Assembly: GCF_023151265.1 (NCBI RefSeq)
Contig: NZ_JAKLJH010000001.1
Span: 1 to 51,838 of the forward strand
Source: Flavobacterium sp.
Lineage (GTDB): Bacteria; Bacteroidota; Bacteroidia; Flavobacteriales; Flavobacteriaceae
Length of the DNA stretch: 51,838 nucleotides
Direction: 5' to 3'
Part shown: piece after piece, positions 44,810 through 51,838 of the stretch
How the letters are laid out: each line of letters starts with the position of its first letter
How positions within the stretch are numbered: position 1 is the stretch's first letter
Notes under the pieces: generated by a model
The model's database searches: none
The model's input: the letters and a program-made list of their open reading frames with translations, nothing else
What the model was told of the DNA's origin: nothing
Position numbers and translations under genes: made by a program

Positions 44810-45013
44810 TTAAGAGTGCGAAGGTTCGCTGCAGTCTTTCATTTGTTCAGGAGTTTTTCCGCAGTAGCTACAGTTTTCTCCATCTTTATTTAAAAACGGA
44901 CTTTGGCTAGCACAAGTTCCAGCAAATTTTCCGTCTTTTTTTGCCCAAATTTTTATCGCGATACCTGCAAACGCAAGTCCTAAAAGTCCAATGGTTACCA
45001 ATACAAGTTTCAT
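44810..45013 (-). CDS. Small Cys-containing membrane protein
   Basis: 67 residues. Residues 1-24 are one hydrophobic helix (MKLVLVTIGLLGLAFAGIAIKIW) followed by basic and Gly-rich residues. The tail has four Cys, in TCASQS, CSYC and DCSEP. They could hold a metal or form disulfides. A similar short membrane protein, with a helix and a Cys tail, is common in Flavobacteriaceae near glycosyltransferases. I do not know its role. It is the first gene of a unit with the glycosyltransferase and the sigma factor. The -7 element candidate on the minus strand is at 45033-45040 (TAATTTTG). Confidence 0.7.
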   Translation of the reverse strand: MKLVLVTIGLLGLAFAGIAIKIWAKKDGKFAGTCASQSPFLNKDGENCSYCGKTPEQMKDCSEPSHS

Positions 45014-45316
45014 CTTTTTCTATTTTGAACTGCAAAATTAATTAAAATCCAAATAACAAATCCCAAATTTCAAACAAATCTCAAAAAACAAATTCAAAAT
45101 TTTTGGAACACAGATTTAAGAAATGGAAGAAATCTTTAAAGTTAGAAAATTTAGCACGCGGATAGAACAGATTTGCTAATGCAAAACGCAGATTTAAACG
45201 GATTTCTTATGTTAACTATGCAGAGTGAAACGTCCAGCTTCGGACTAAAATCTAAACAAAGCAAACCTAATGTGTCTATGTGTTTTAAAAAGAATACAAA
45301 GATTTTAAACTCCCAA
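45014..45316. repeat. 303-base gene-free gap with degenerate repeats
   Basis: Bases 45041-45110 repeat the unit CAAATCCCAAATTTCAAA in degenerate form. Bases 45108-45205 carry AACACAGATTT, ACGCGGAT, AACAGATTT and ACGCAGATTTAAACGGATTT, a chain of GGATT/AGATT units that recurs, from memory, between genes in Bacteroidota. The rest has no clear structure. Short open frames here lack support. Confidence 0.6.
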
Positions 45317-46324
45317 CTAAATAATGTTAACTTCTGCTTCTATTGCAATTCCGAATTTTTCTAAAATCGTTTGTTGGATATTTCTCGAAAGTGCTACAAT
45401 TTGGGCTCCTGTTGCAGTTCCGTAATTGACTAAAACCAAGGCTTGATTTTTATGTACACCCGCATCACCAAAACGTTTTCCTTTAAAACCAGCTTGTTCA
45501 ATTAACCAACCAGCAGGAACTTTTACTTCGGTTTCTGAAACCACATAATGCGGCATTTCTGGGTGAAGTGCTTTTGCTTTTTCGTAAGCTTCTTTTGCGA
45601 TAATTGGGTTTTTAAAGAAACTTCCACTATTACCTAATTCTTTCGGGTCAGGTAATTTACTTTGACGAATAGCAATTACAGCGTTACTAACGTCTTTTAA
45701 TGTTGGGTTTTCTATTCCGTTTTGTTTTAATTCGGTTTCGATAGCACCATAAGTAGTAGAAACTTTATGATTTTTCTTCGTTAATTTAAAACTGACAGAA
45801 GTTATGATGTATTTATTTTTCAATTCGTTTTTGAACACACTTTCACGATATTCGAATTTACATTGTGCATTGGTAAACGTTTCGATTTCTAATGATTTCA
45901 GGTTTAAAGCTTCACAAGAAAACATAGTGTCTTTAATTTCCACACCATAAGCTCCAATATTTTGAATTGGAGTCGTACCAACATTTCCTGGAATTAAGGA
46001 TAAATTCTCAATTCCGCCAAAATTTTGGTCGATGCACCAAAGTACAAACTCGTGCCAATTTTCGCCAGCTTGTGCTTTTACAATTACAAAATCATCATTT
46101 TCTTCAACAATTTCTCTTCCTTTCAAATTAACATGAACGACTAATTTTTCAATGTCTTGCGTTAACAACATATTGCTTCCGCCACCCAAAATAAAAATAT
46201 CGTTGTTCGCTGTCAATACTTCTTTCAATTCAGAAATCGAAGTTACCGAAACAAATTGTTTGGCTTTAGCGTCAATTCCGAAAGTATTGTAGTTTTTTAA
46301 AGAGAAATTGGTTTGAATATTCAT
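45317..46324 (-). CDS. murB: UDP-N-acetylmuramate dehydrogenase
   Basis: 335 residues from the ATG at 46324, matching the promoter; six extra residues upstream are not needed. MurB reduces UDP-GlcNAc-enolpyruvate to UDP-MurNAc with NADPH and FAD. The FAD domain has NTFGID, IFILGGGSNMLL, LSLIPGNVGTTPIQNIGAYG, and the Ser that protonates the substrate in NSGSFFKNP. The E. coli-type length and insert are seen (type I MurB). The C-terminal GFKGKRFGDAGVHKNQALVLVNYG is the conserved substrate-binding end. It serves peptidoglycan synthesis in the cytoplasm. It is a single gene with its own promoter. Confidence 0.95.
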   Translation of the reverse strand: MNIQTNFSLKNYNTFGIDAKAKQFVSVTSISELKEVLTANNDIFILGGGSNMLLTQDIEKLVVHVNLKGREIVEENDDFVIVKAQAGENWHEFVLWCIDQNFGGIENLSLIPGNVGTTPIQNIGAYGVEIKDTMFSCEALNLKSLEIETFTNAQCKFEYRESVFKNELKNKYIITSVSFKLTKKNHKVSTTYGAIETELKQNGIENPTLKDVSNAVIAIRQSKLPDPKELGNSGSFFKNPIIAKEAYEKAKALHPEMPHYVVSETEVKVPAGWLIEQAGFKGKRFGDAGVHKNQALVLVNYGTATGAQIVALSRNIQQTILEKFGIAIEAEVNII

Positions 46325-46339
46325 TAGAATAATTTTTTT

Positions 46340-46370
46340 CAAATGTAATGTTTATGTGGTAATTTTCAAA
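46340..46370 (-). promoter_or_regulatory. Promoter of murB
   Basis: Read on the minus strand, TTTG at 46370-46367 and TACATTTG at 46347-46340 are 19 bases apart. The start codon follows after 15 bases. Confidence 0.75.
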
Positions 46371-46384
46371 TTAAAGGATACTTA

Positions 46385-46486
46385 GTGTAAATTTAAACGC
46401 AAAGGTCGCCAAGTTTTTTCTCAAAGCACGCAAAGCAAAATCCGTTTCATTTGCGTTTTGTAGAATCCGTTTTATCCGCGTTCCAA
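46385..46486. repeat. CGCAAAG/GGATT-type intergenic repeat
   Basis: The left half reads AACGCAAAGGTCGCCAAG, then CTCAAAGCACGCAAAGC. The right half has AATCCGTTT twice, TTTGCGTTTTG and ATCCGCGTTCC. The order resembles the chains at 33786-33930 and 45108-45205, as if one family of mutated short units. It fills the gap between recF and murB. Confidence 0.55.
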
Positions 46487-46488
46487 AA

Positions 46489-47568
46489 TTAAATTGGAAA
46501 TATTTTATACGATTGATGCGTTTCTTTAATAATCATCTCCGTTCGTTCGGCATGTGTGTCGGAAATGAATATTTGTCCAAAAACGGCATCATTCACCATG
46601 GTAACGATTTTTTGCACACGCGTTTCGTCTAATTTATCGAAAATATCATCAAAAAGAAGAATCGGTAATTCGCCACTTTGTTTTTTCATAAATTCGAATT
46701 GAGCCAATTTCAGAGCAATCAAAAATGATTTCTGTTGGCCTTGCGAACCAAATTTTTTAATTGGGAAACCATCAATTTCAAAAACCAAATCGTCTTTGTG
46801 AATTCCGGAACTTGTATATTGTATAATTCGGTCTTTTTGTAACGATTCTTCTAAAAGCGATAGTAAATCTTTTTCGAACAACTGACTTTCGTAACGCAAG
46901 GCAACCGATTCATTTCCGCCAGAAATATTCGTGTGATGTTTTTCGAAAATTGGAATAAAATCGTTTAAAAATTGGTTTCTTTTTTCGAAAATTAGTTGTC
47001 CAGAATTGCTTAAATGTTCGTTGTAAATGGATAAATTATCCGCGTCAAAAGTCTGATTCAAAGCGAAATATTTCAATAAAGCATTGCGTTGCGCTAACGT
47101 TTTTTGGTATTGAATCAGCAATTGTAAATACGAATTGTCTAAAGTTGCAATAACGCTATCTATGAATTTTCTTCTTGTTTCGCTTCCTTCTACAATTAAA
47201 TCGGCATCAGAAGGTGATATAATCACTAACGGAATTAATCCTAAATGTTCAGATAGCTTATCGTAAACTTTTCCGTTTCTTTTAATTGTTTTTTTTTGTC
47301 CTTTTTTTAAACTGCAAACAATTTTTTCTTCTTTACTGTTTTTTTCAAGTAAAGCATCAATCACAAAAAACTCTTCACCATGTTTGATATTTTGAACCGC
47401 TAACGGATTGAAATAGCTTTTTCCGTAGGCCAAATGGTAAATAGCATCTAAAATATTGGTTTTTCCAACGCCGTTTTTCCCAACAAAACAATTGATTTTA
47501 GCGTCAAAATCAAATTCGATTTGGGCTAAATTCTTATAATTAAGTAAAGATAACTGTTTTAAAAACAC
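46489..47568 (-). CDS. recF: DNA replication and repair protein RecF
   Basis: 359 residues, full length, starting with GTG at 47568; homologues begin [13 protein letters not shown], and no in-frame ATG is near, so GTG is the right start. RecF is an SMC-like ATPase that loads RecA at gaps with RecO and RecR. The Walker A motif is [23 protein letters not shown] (about 28-50). The signature is in the [17 protein letters not shown] stretch (near 270), and Walker B is [14 protein letters not shown] (near 305). The C terminus has [11 protein letters not shown] with the H loop. In many bacteria recF lies beside dnaN and gyrB; here it lies by itself, as is common in Bacteroidota. Confidence 0.93.
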   Translation of the reverse strand: MFLKQLSLLNYKNLAQIEFDFDAKINCFVGKNGVGKTNILDAIYHLAYGKSYFNPLAVQNIKHGEEFFVIDALLEKNSKEEKIVCSLKKGQKKTIKRNGKVYDKLSEHLGLIPLVIISPSDADLIVEGSETRRKFIDSVIATLDNSYLQLLIQYQKTLAQRNALLKYFALNQTFDADNLSIYNEHLSNSGQLIFEKRNQFLNDFIPIFEKHHTNISGGNESVALRYESQLFEKDLLSLLEESLQKDRIIQYTSSGIHKDDLVFEIDGFPIKKFGSQGQQKSFLIALKLAQFEFMKKQSGELPILLFDDIFDKLDETRVQKIVTMVNDAVFGQIFISDTHAERTEMIIKETHQSYKIFPI

Positions 47569-47610
47569 AATAAATAAGGGTTGTTAGATGACTAAAAGTA
47601 AGACTTCCTG

Positions 47611-47618
47611 CAAAAGTA
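47611..47618 (-). promoter_or_regulatory. -7 element candidate for recF
   Basis: Read on the minus strand the sequence is TACTTTTG, a match to TAnnTTTG, 42 bases before the GTG start. The -33 CAAA complement is 24 bases away, slightly long. Confidence 0.4.
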
Positions 47619-47673
47619 AATTGAAAATCTTAAAAATATCTACAAAAATGGTTTTAAATTTTAATAAAAATTA

Positions 47674-47681
47674 TATTTTTG
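47674..47681 (+). promoter_or_regulatory. -7 element for the TPR-ribH unit
   Basis: TATTTTTG matches TAnnTTTG, 22 bases before the ATG at 47704. It diverges from the recF promoter. Confidence 0.5.
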
Positions 47682-47703
47682 CACCTCATTAAATTAAAAA
47701 TAA

Positions 47704-48489
47704 ATGGCAACATATAACAAAAGAGGTTACAAAGCTCCAAAACCTGAAGAAGCAAAAGTTGAAAACGAGTTTGAAGAAGTAGAAGCAGTTGATGTAAAAG
47801 ATAGTACTACAGCTGAGGTTTTCAATACTTTAGATGAGACAGCTTCAAAAACTGAGGATTGGGTAGCAAAAAATCAAAAAGTACTTTTAGGTATTGTAGG
47901 TGCAATTGCGATTGGAACTTTAGGATATTTATTATTCAATAGATTTGTTGTTGAGCCAAAAGAAGAGAAAGCAGCAAACGAAATTTTTCAAGCACAACAA
48001 TATTTTCAACAAGCAGTTGATGCTACAGAAAAGAATGATTCTTTATACAATTTGGCACTTAAAGGTGGGGAAGGTAAATTAGGTTTCTTGGCAATAGCAG
48101 ATCAATACTCTGGAACTGCAGCTGGAAACTTGGCTAACTACCACGCTGGTATGGCTTACTTAAATTTAGGTGATTTTAAAAATGCAATTGCTTATTTGGA
48201 GAAATTCAAATCGGATGATGCTATTTTAAAGCCTATCGCTTTAGGAGCTATAGGAGATGCTTTATCTGAAACAAATAAAGTTGATGATGCTATTTCATAC
48301 TATAAAAAAGCAGCTGAAGCTTCAGATAACGATTTTACTACGCCAAGATTTTTATTCAAAGCGGCTCAATTATATTTAACTGCTGGTAAAAAAGCAGAAG
48401 CTCACAAATTATTTGTTGAGATTAAAGAAAAATATGAAACTTCTAAAGAAAGTTTAAATATTGATGCTTTCATTGCAATGACAGAATAA
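47704..48489 (+). CDS. Tetratricopeptide-repeat membrane protein
   Basis: 261 residues. A charged cytoplasmic N terminus of about 60 residues, rich in Glu and Lys, precedes one membrane helix at about 60-80 (LLGIVGAIAIGTLGYLLFN). The rest faces the periplasm and has four or five TPR-like helical pairs (ANYHAGMAYLNLGDFKNAIAYLEKF, DALSETNKVDDAISYYKKAAEAS, FKAAQLYLTAGKKAEAHKLFVEIKEKY). The architecture, one anchor helix then TPRs, matches YfgM of the BAM or Sec chaperone network, though the sequence is too divergent for that name. It precedes ribH by 2 bases, and the two appear to be one unit, a pairing I recall from other Flavobacteriaceae. Confidence 0.82.
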   Translation: MATYNKRGYKAPKPEEAKVENEFEEVEAVDVKDSTTAEVFNTLDETASKTEDWVAKNQKVLLGIVGAIAIGTLGYLLFNRFVVEPKEEKAANEIFQAQQYFQQAVDATEKNDSLYNLALKGGEGKLGFLAIADQYSGTAAGNLANYHAGMAYLNLGDFKNAIAYLEKFKSDDAILKPIALGAIGDALSETNKVDDAISYYKKAAEASDNDFTTPRFLFKAAQLYLTAGKKAEAHKLFVEIKEKYETSKESLNIDAFIAMTE

Positions 48490-48491
48490 GA

Positions 48492-48977
48492 ATGGCAACA
48501 GAAAATAAAAATTTATCCAATTACGATAAAAACACAATCCCAAACGCGAAAGATTTTCGGTTTGGGATTGTTGTTTCAGAATGGAACGAGCAAGTAACAG
48601 AAGGTTTGTATAACGGAGCTTTTGCAGCTTTGACTGATTGTGGTGCTTTGCCAGAAAACATCATCCGTTGGAACGTACCAGGAAGTTTTGAATTGATTTT
48701 CGGAGCGCGCCAAATGCATGAAAAATTAGAGCTAGATGCTGTAATTGTGATTGGTTGTGTGATTAAAGGCGAAACCATGCATTTCGAGTTCGTTTGCGAA
48801 GGTGTTACACAAGGGATGAAAGACTTAAATCTTTTATACGATGTACCAACCATTTTTTGTGTGCTAACCGATAATAACATGCAACAGTCGTTAGATAGAA
48901 GTGGAGGAAAACACGGAAACAAAGGAGTAGAAGCAGCTATTGCGGCAATTAAAATGGTTGATTTGAATAGAAAATAA
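48492..48977 (+). CDS. ribH: 6,7-dimethyl-8-ribityllumazine synthase
   Basis: 161 residues, full length. RibH condenses 5-amino-6-ribitylamino-uracil with 3,4-dihydroxy-2-butanone 4-phosphate in riboflavin synthesis and forms icosahedral shells in many bacteria. Seen: FGIVVSEWNEQVTEGLYNGA at the start, WNVPGSFELIFGARQMHEK (about 57-75), VIVIGCVIKGETMHFEFVCEGVTQGMKDL with the catalytic His in GETMHFE (near residue 97), and GGKHGNKGVEAA at the C-terminal part. Start ATG is two bases after the TPR gene stop. A terminator follows. Flavin supply serves the FAD enzymes nearby only in a general sense. Confidence 0.96.
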   Translation: MATENKNLSNYDKNTIPNAKDFRFGIVVSEWNEQVTEGLYNGAFAALTDCGALPENIIRWNVPGSFELIFGARQMHEKLELDAVIVIGCVIKGETMHFEFVCEGVTQGMKDLNLLYDVPTIFCVLTDNNMQQSLDRSGGKHGNKGVEAAIAAIKMVDLNRK

Positions 48978-49005
48978 AAGGATATCCTTTTAAAATCAAT
49001 ATACT

Positions 49006-49031
49006 AATCCCGATTTTCATCGGGATTTTTT
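49006..49031 (+). terminator. Terminator after ribH
   Basis: Nine pairs (49006-49014 with 49019-49027), a TTTC loop and a T run ending at 49031. Confidence 0.87.
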
Positions 49032-49042
49032 GTTAACAAAAA

Positions 49043-49077
49043 TTTGGAGATTAAACGCGTAAAAATCCTTAAATTTG
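49043..49077 (+). promoter_or_regulatory. Promoter of the small membrane protein-mutL operon
   Basis: TTTG at 49043-49046 and TAAATTTG at 49070-49077 with 23 bases between them. The spacer is at the long end of what is accepted. The ATG at 49094 follows after 16 bases. Confidence 0.6.
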
Positions 49078-49093
49078 AAAAAAATAATGCAAC

Positions 49094-49387
49094 ATGATTA
49101 AGTTTGGAAAAGGTAGAATGCCAAAGAATAAAAGATTTAATTACACGCCTCGTCATTACGAAGGTAAAACGGTTGATAATCCATTTGATTTTGATTCTCC
49201 AATACGACGCGATAGAGAAACGGCAAGTTATAACGACATGAGAGCGTTATGGAGTGATGCAAGAGATGCTAGTAGAAATAGAAAAAATCGTTCTTTCAAT
49301 ATGCGTGTTATTGTCATTGCCTTAATTTTGGTTTTGATCTTTTTCTTTATCATCGATTTTGATTTTTCCATATTTAGAAGAAAATAA
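49094..49387 (+). CDS. Small basic single-helix membrane protein
   Basis: 97 residues. The first 65 residues are charged and disordered-looking (MIKFGKGRMPKNKRFNYTPRHYEGKTVDN, PFDFDSPIRRDRETASYNDMR). Residues about 72-91 are one hydrophobic helix (VIVIALILVLIFFFIIDF), and a short basic end follows. It is a C-terminally anchored membrane protein with a cytoplasmic head. In Flavobacteriaceae such a gene between ribH and mutL is often labelled riboflavin synthase subunit beta by transfer, which nothing in this sequence supports. Its last base is the first base of the mutL start codon, so the two are cotranslated. The promoter is at 49043-49077. Confidence 0.75.
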   Translation: MIKFGKGRMPKNKRFNYTPRHYEGKTVDNPFDFDSPIRRDRETASYNDMRALWSDARDASRNRKNRSFNMRVIVIALILVLIFFFIIDFDFSIFRRK

Positions 49388-51243
49388 TGGCAGCGAGTAT
49401 TATTCAACTTTTACCCGACCATGTTGCCAATCAAATTGCTGCAGGAGAAGTGGTGCAACGTCCAGCTTCTGTAGTTAAAGAGTTGTTGGAAAATGCTGTT
49501 GATGCTAAATCAACAGATATTAAATTAATCGTTAAAGAAGCCGGAAAAACATTAGTTCAAGTTATCGATAACGGTTTAGGTATGAACACTACCGATGCGC
49601 GTTTGTGTTTCGAACGTCATGCGACTTCTAAAATTCGAAAAGCAGAAGATTTATTTGATTTGCATACCAAAGGTTTTCGTGGCGAAGCATTGGCTTCTAT
49701 AGCTGCGATTGCGCATGTAGAAATGAAAACCAAACAAGACCAAGAAGAATTAGGAACACATATCGTTATTGAAGGAAGTAAATTGGTCACCCAAGATGTT
49801 GCGGTTTTACCAAAAGGAACTTCGTTTGCCGTTAAGAATTTGTTTTTCAATATTCCGGCCAGAAGAAATTTCTTAAAATCGGAAACGGTAGAATTTCGTC
49901 ATGTAATGGATGAATTCCAACGTGTAGCAATGGCACATCCGTCAATTTCGTTCACTTTGATTCATAATGGAAGCGAATTGTATAATTTGCCAAGTTCAAA
50001 TTATCGTCAACGCATCGTTAATATTTTTGGTGGAAAAACCAATGAAAAATTAGTCCCAGTTTCGGAAGAAACCGAGTTAATCAATATCACAGGATTTGTT
50101 GGAAAACCAGAATTCGCTAAAAAGAGTAGAGGCGAACAGTTTTTCTTTGTAAACGATAGATATATCAAAAGTGCGTATTTGCATCATGCGATTATGAGTG
50201 CTTATGAAGGTTTGCTAAAAGAAGGTAATCAGCCTAGTTATTTCTTGTATTTGCAAGTGCCACCGCATACGATTGATATCAACATTCATCCTACCAAAAC
50301 TGAAATTAAGTTTGATGACGAGCATTCGTTATATGCTATTTTGCGTTCGGCTGTAAAACATAGTTTAGGGCAATTTAACGTAGCGCCAGTTTTAGATTTT
50401 GAGCGTGATTCCAATTTAGACACGCCGTATCAATACAAAGATAAAGAAGCTGATTTTCCTACAATTCAAGTAGATTCCAGTTTCAATCCATTTGCTAATG
50501 ATAAACCAGCGGCTAAATCGCTTTCTTCTTTTGGAAGTTATAAAAAAGAAACTTCTACGGCAAATTGGGAAAGTTTATACGTTGGATTAAAGCAGGATAC
50601 GCAAGAATTAGAGCAATTTTCGTTTGAAAGCGAAGAAGTAACTGGAAAATTATTTGATGATGAGGTTGAGGAAACAAAATCTTCTTCGACGTATCAAATT
50701 CAAAAGAAATATATTATTAGCGCCATAAAATCGGGTATGTTAGTCATTAATCAGCAACGTGCACATGAGCGTATTTTGTATGAACAATTTTTGACTAATA
50801 TTACGGTTCAGAAAGCGTCGAGCCAACAATTGTTGTTTCCTTTAGAATTGTATTTTTCTTCGGAAGAAATGGTTTTGATAAACGAATTGCAATCATCGTT
50901 AGAAAATACTGGATTTGTTTTTGATGCTTTTAATGCAGATTCAGTTCAAATTTCTGGATTGCCAATTGGTATGCCAGAAAGCGAAGTTTCGATTGTTTTA
51001 GAAGAATTAATTAGTAATCTACAAAACGAAATTCCAGAAAGTAGTTTTTCACAAAGCGATAGTATTGCCAAATCGATGGCAAAAAGCATGGCTGTGAAAA
51101 CAGGAACGTATTTGACGGTGAAGGAACAAGAAAATTTAGTAAATTCGTTATTTGCATGTAAAGATCCTAATGTTTCTCCATTTCAAAAACTCACATTTAT
51201 TACCTTAACGGTAGAAGATTTAGATAAAAGATTTGCCTTATGA
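49387..51243 (+). CDS. mutL: DNA mismatch repair protein MutL
   Basis: 618 residues, full length. MutL couples mismatch recognition by MutS to excision. The GHKL ATPase domain has IAAGEVVQRPASVVKELLENAVDA (about 17-40), DNGLGM (about 60-65), HATSKI, and FRGEALASIAA (about 95-105). A linker with acidic residues covers about 345-430. The C-terminal dimerisation domain follows. In endonuclease-type MutL a DQHAxxExxxxE motif, an ACHxxxK motif and CPHGRP are expected; here the matching places read NQQRAHERILYE (residues 455-466), AKSMAVK (near 566) and SPFQKL (near 597), so the metal-binding residues seem lost. The start is ATG 49387. It overlaps the rhomboid gene by four bases. Confidence 0.94.
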   Translation: MAASIIQLLPDHVANQIAAGEVVQRPASVVKELLENAVDAKSTDIKLIVKEAGKTLVQVIDNGLGMNTTDARLCFERHATSKIRKAEDLFDLHTKGFRGEALASIAAIAHVEMKTKQDQEELGTHIVIEGSKLVTQDVAVLPKGTSFAVKNLFFNIPARRNFLKSETVEFRHVMDEFQRVAMAHPSISFTLIHNGSELYNLPSSNYRQRIVNIFGGKTNEKLVPVSEETELINITGFVGKPEFAKKSRGEQFFFVNDRYIKSAYLHHAIMSAYEGLLKEGNQPSYFLYLQVPPHTIDINIHPTKTEIKFDDEHSLYAILRSAVKHSLGQFNVAPVLDFERDSNLDTPYQYKDKEADFPTIQVDSSFNPFANDKPAAKSLSSFGSYKKETSTANWESLYVGLKQDTQELEQFSFESEEVTGKLFDDEVEETKSSSTYQIQKKYIISAIKSGMLVINQQRAHERILYEQFLTNITVQKASSQQLLFPLELYFSSEEMVLINELQSSLENTGFVFDAFNADSVQISGLPIGMPESEVSIVLEELISNLQNEIPESSFSQSDSIAKSMAKSMAVKTGTYLTVKEQENLVNSLFACKDPNVSPFQKLTFITLTVEDLDKRFAL

Positions 51244-51838
51244 TGAATAATATGACCGACACCGTAAAACAGTTATTAATTATTAACGTTTTATTTTTTA
51301 TAGGAAGTTATTTTGTGCCACAAGCTAATGAATTATTGTCGCTTCATTATTTTGAAAGTGACGGCTTTAAGTTTTGGCAACCTATAACGCATATGTTTAT
51401 GCACGGAAGTCCTATGCATATTTTCTTTAATATGTTTGCGTTGATTTCTTTTGGAAGCGCATTGGAGCATTTTTGGGGCGCTAAAAAATTTTTATTCTTT
51501 TACCTTTCTTGTGGATTGGGAGCTGCTTTAATTCATTCGGGAGTTAATTATTATCACTTTCACGACGCTCAAAATTTCTTACTGCAAAGTGGTGTTTCTA
51601 TTGCAGATATTAAAACTTTATTAAATGGAGGAAGTGTAAATATTAATGCTTCTGATACGGCTTTGCTTCAAAACTATGTAAATCAAATGGGTGATGCATT
51701 CAACACACCTGCTGTTGGAGCCTCTGGAGCAATTTACGGATTATTAGTGGCTTTTGCTTTTATGTTTCCAAATGCCGAGTTGATGATGATGTTTATTCCC
51801 GTTCCCATTAAAGCTAAATATTTTGTACCTGTAATTGT
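51240..51838 (+). CDS. Rhomboid-family intramembrane serine protease (partial)
   Basis: 199 complete codons lie in the window; the gene runs off its end. It starts with ATG at 51240, overlapping the mutL stop as ATGATGA, so translation is coupled; the next ATG at 51243 is also possible. A first helix (LLIINVLFFIGSYFVP) is followed by the loop FKFWQPITHMFMHGSPMHIFFNMFAL with the conserved His, Trp-Gln-Pro and Asn pattern, and then the catalytic Ser in GASGAIYGLL near residue 163. The second catalytic His should lie beyond the window. A loop of about 50 residues between helices 3 and 4 is longer than in GlpG but usual in Bacteroidota. It cuts membrane proteins within the bilayer; its substrates are unknown. 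Confidence 0.9.
   Translation, partial: MMNNMTDTVKQLLIINVLFFIGSYFVPQANELLSLHYFESDGFKFWQPITHMFMHGSPMHIFFNMFALISFGSALEHFWGAKKFLFFYLSCGLGAALIHSGVNYYHFHDAQNFLLQSGVSIADIKTLLNGGSVNINASDTALLQNYVNQMGDAFNTPAVGASGAIYGLLVAFAFMFPNAELMMMFIPVPIKAKYFVPVI

Noticed and set aside
45173-45364. Plus-strand frame of 63 codons in the repeat-rich gap
   Set aside because: It lies in degenerate repeats and runs into the 3' end of murB on the other strand; no conserved pattern.
49094-49387. Riboflavin synthase subunit beta as name for the small protein before mutL
   Set aside because: The product is a basic tail plus one membrane helix. It has no similarity to lumazine or riboflavin synthase; the name seems to come from its ribH neighbour.

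Overview
The window looks like a chromosome segment of a Flavobacterium-type member of the Bacteroidota (Flavobacteriaceae). Evidence: strong A+T bias; promoters of the Bacteroidota type (TTTG or TTG, about 18-23 bases, TAnnTTTG) instead of -35/-10 boxes; almost no Shine-Dalgarno sequences except in front of rpsU; a secreted protein with a type IX secretion C-terminal domain; and family-level markers such as the PF14121-like porin, DUF2851, GLPGLI, DUF3467 and short HPF. Most of the window is core genome. I see no phage, insertion sequence, CRISPR array or large island.

Layout. 1-8.6 kb: lipoprotein, outer-membrane porin, cystathionine beta-synthase, a T9SS-sorted protein, a GLPGLI/PNGase F-like secreted protein, DUF2851 and PspC proteins. 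8.7-12.8 kb: a two-subunit sodium symporter (large NSS protein plus a 51-residue partner), a membrane-anchored helix-hairpin-helix protein and an acyl-CoA dehydrogenase. 12.8-28.2 kb: the information-processing core in the order rpsU, xerC-like recombinase, hpf, tRNA-Thr(UGU), tRNA-Tyr(GUA), tRNA-Thr(GGU), tuf, tRNA-Trp(CCA), secE, nusG, rplK, rplA, rplJ, rplL, rpoB, rpoC, DUF3467, with several strong hairpins between genes that probably set termination, attenuation or processing. 28.2-32.9 kb: a looser accessory block (acetyltransferase, TlpA-like thioredoxin, erythromycin-esterase fusion protein, lipoprotein). 33-38.3 kb: rluF-like synthase, a coiled-coil protein, Nif3-like protein, a YoeB toxin-antitoxin pair, lpxK and purine nucleoside phosphorylase. 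38.3-47.6 kb, mostly minus strand: hybrid histidine kinase, gapA, lipA, lipoprotein, ECF sigma factor, glycosyltransferase, small membrane protein, murB, recF. 47.7-51.8 kb: TPR membrane protein, ribH, a small membrane protein, mutL and the start of a rhomboid protease.

How the genes work together. The tRNA-tuf-secE-nusG-rpl-rpo block makes elongation factor, translocon subunit, transcription factor, stalk ribosomal proteins and RNA polymerase. rpsU carries the exceptional Shine-Dalgarno expected for autoregulation in Flavobacterium ribosomes that hide their anti-Shine-Dalgarno. lpxK and murB serve envelope synthesis; recF and mutL serve DNA repair; lipA, ribH and cystathionine beta-synthase serve cofactor and sulfur metabolism.

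I did not find an obviously new multi-gene system. The observations most worth a check are the MutL whose three endonuclease motifs all look degenerate, the toxin-antitoxin pair whose transcript may run into lpxK, the barrel-like periplasmic insert in the sodium symporter with its tiny partner, the erythromycin-esterase fusion, the interleaved divergent promoters at 7.03-7.09 kb, the possible leaderless rluF mRNA and the hairpins inside the rplK-rpoC block.
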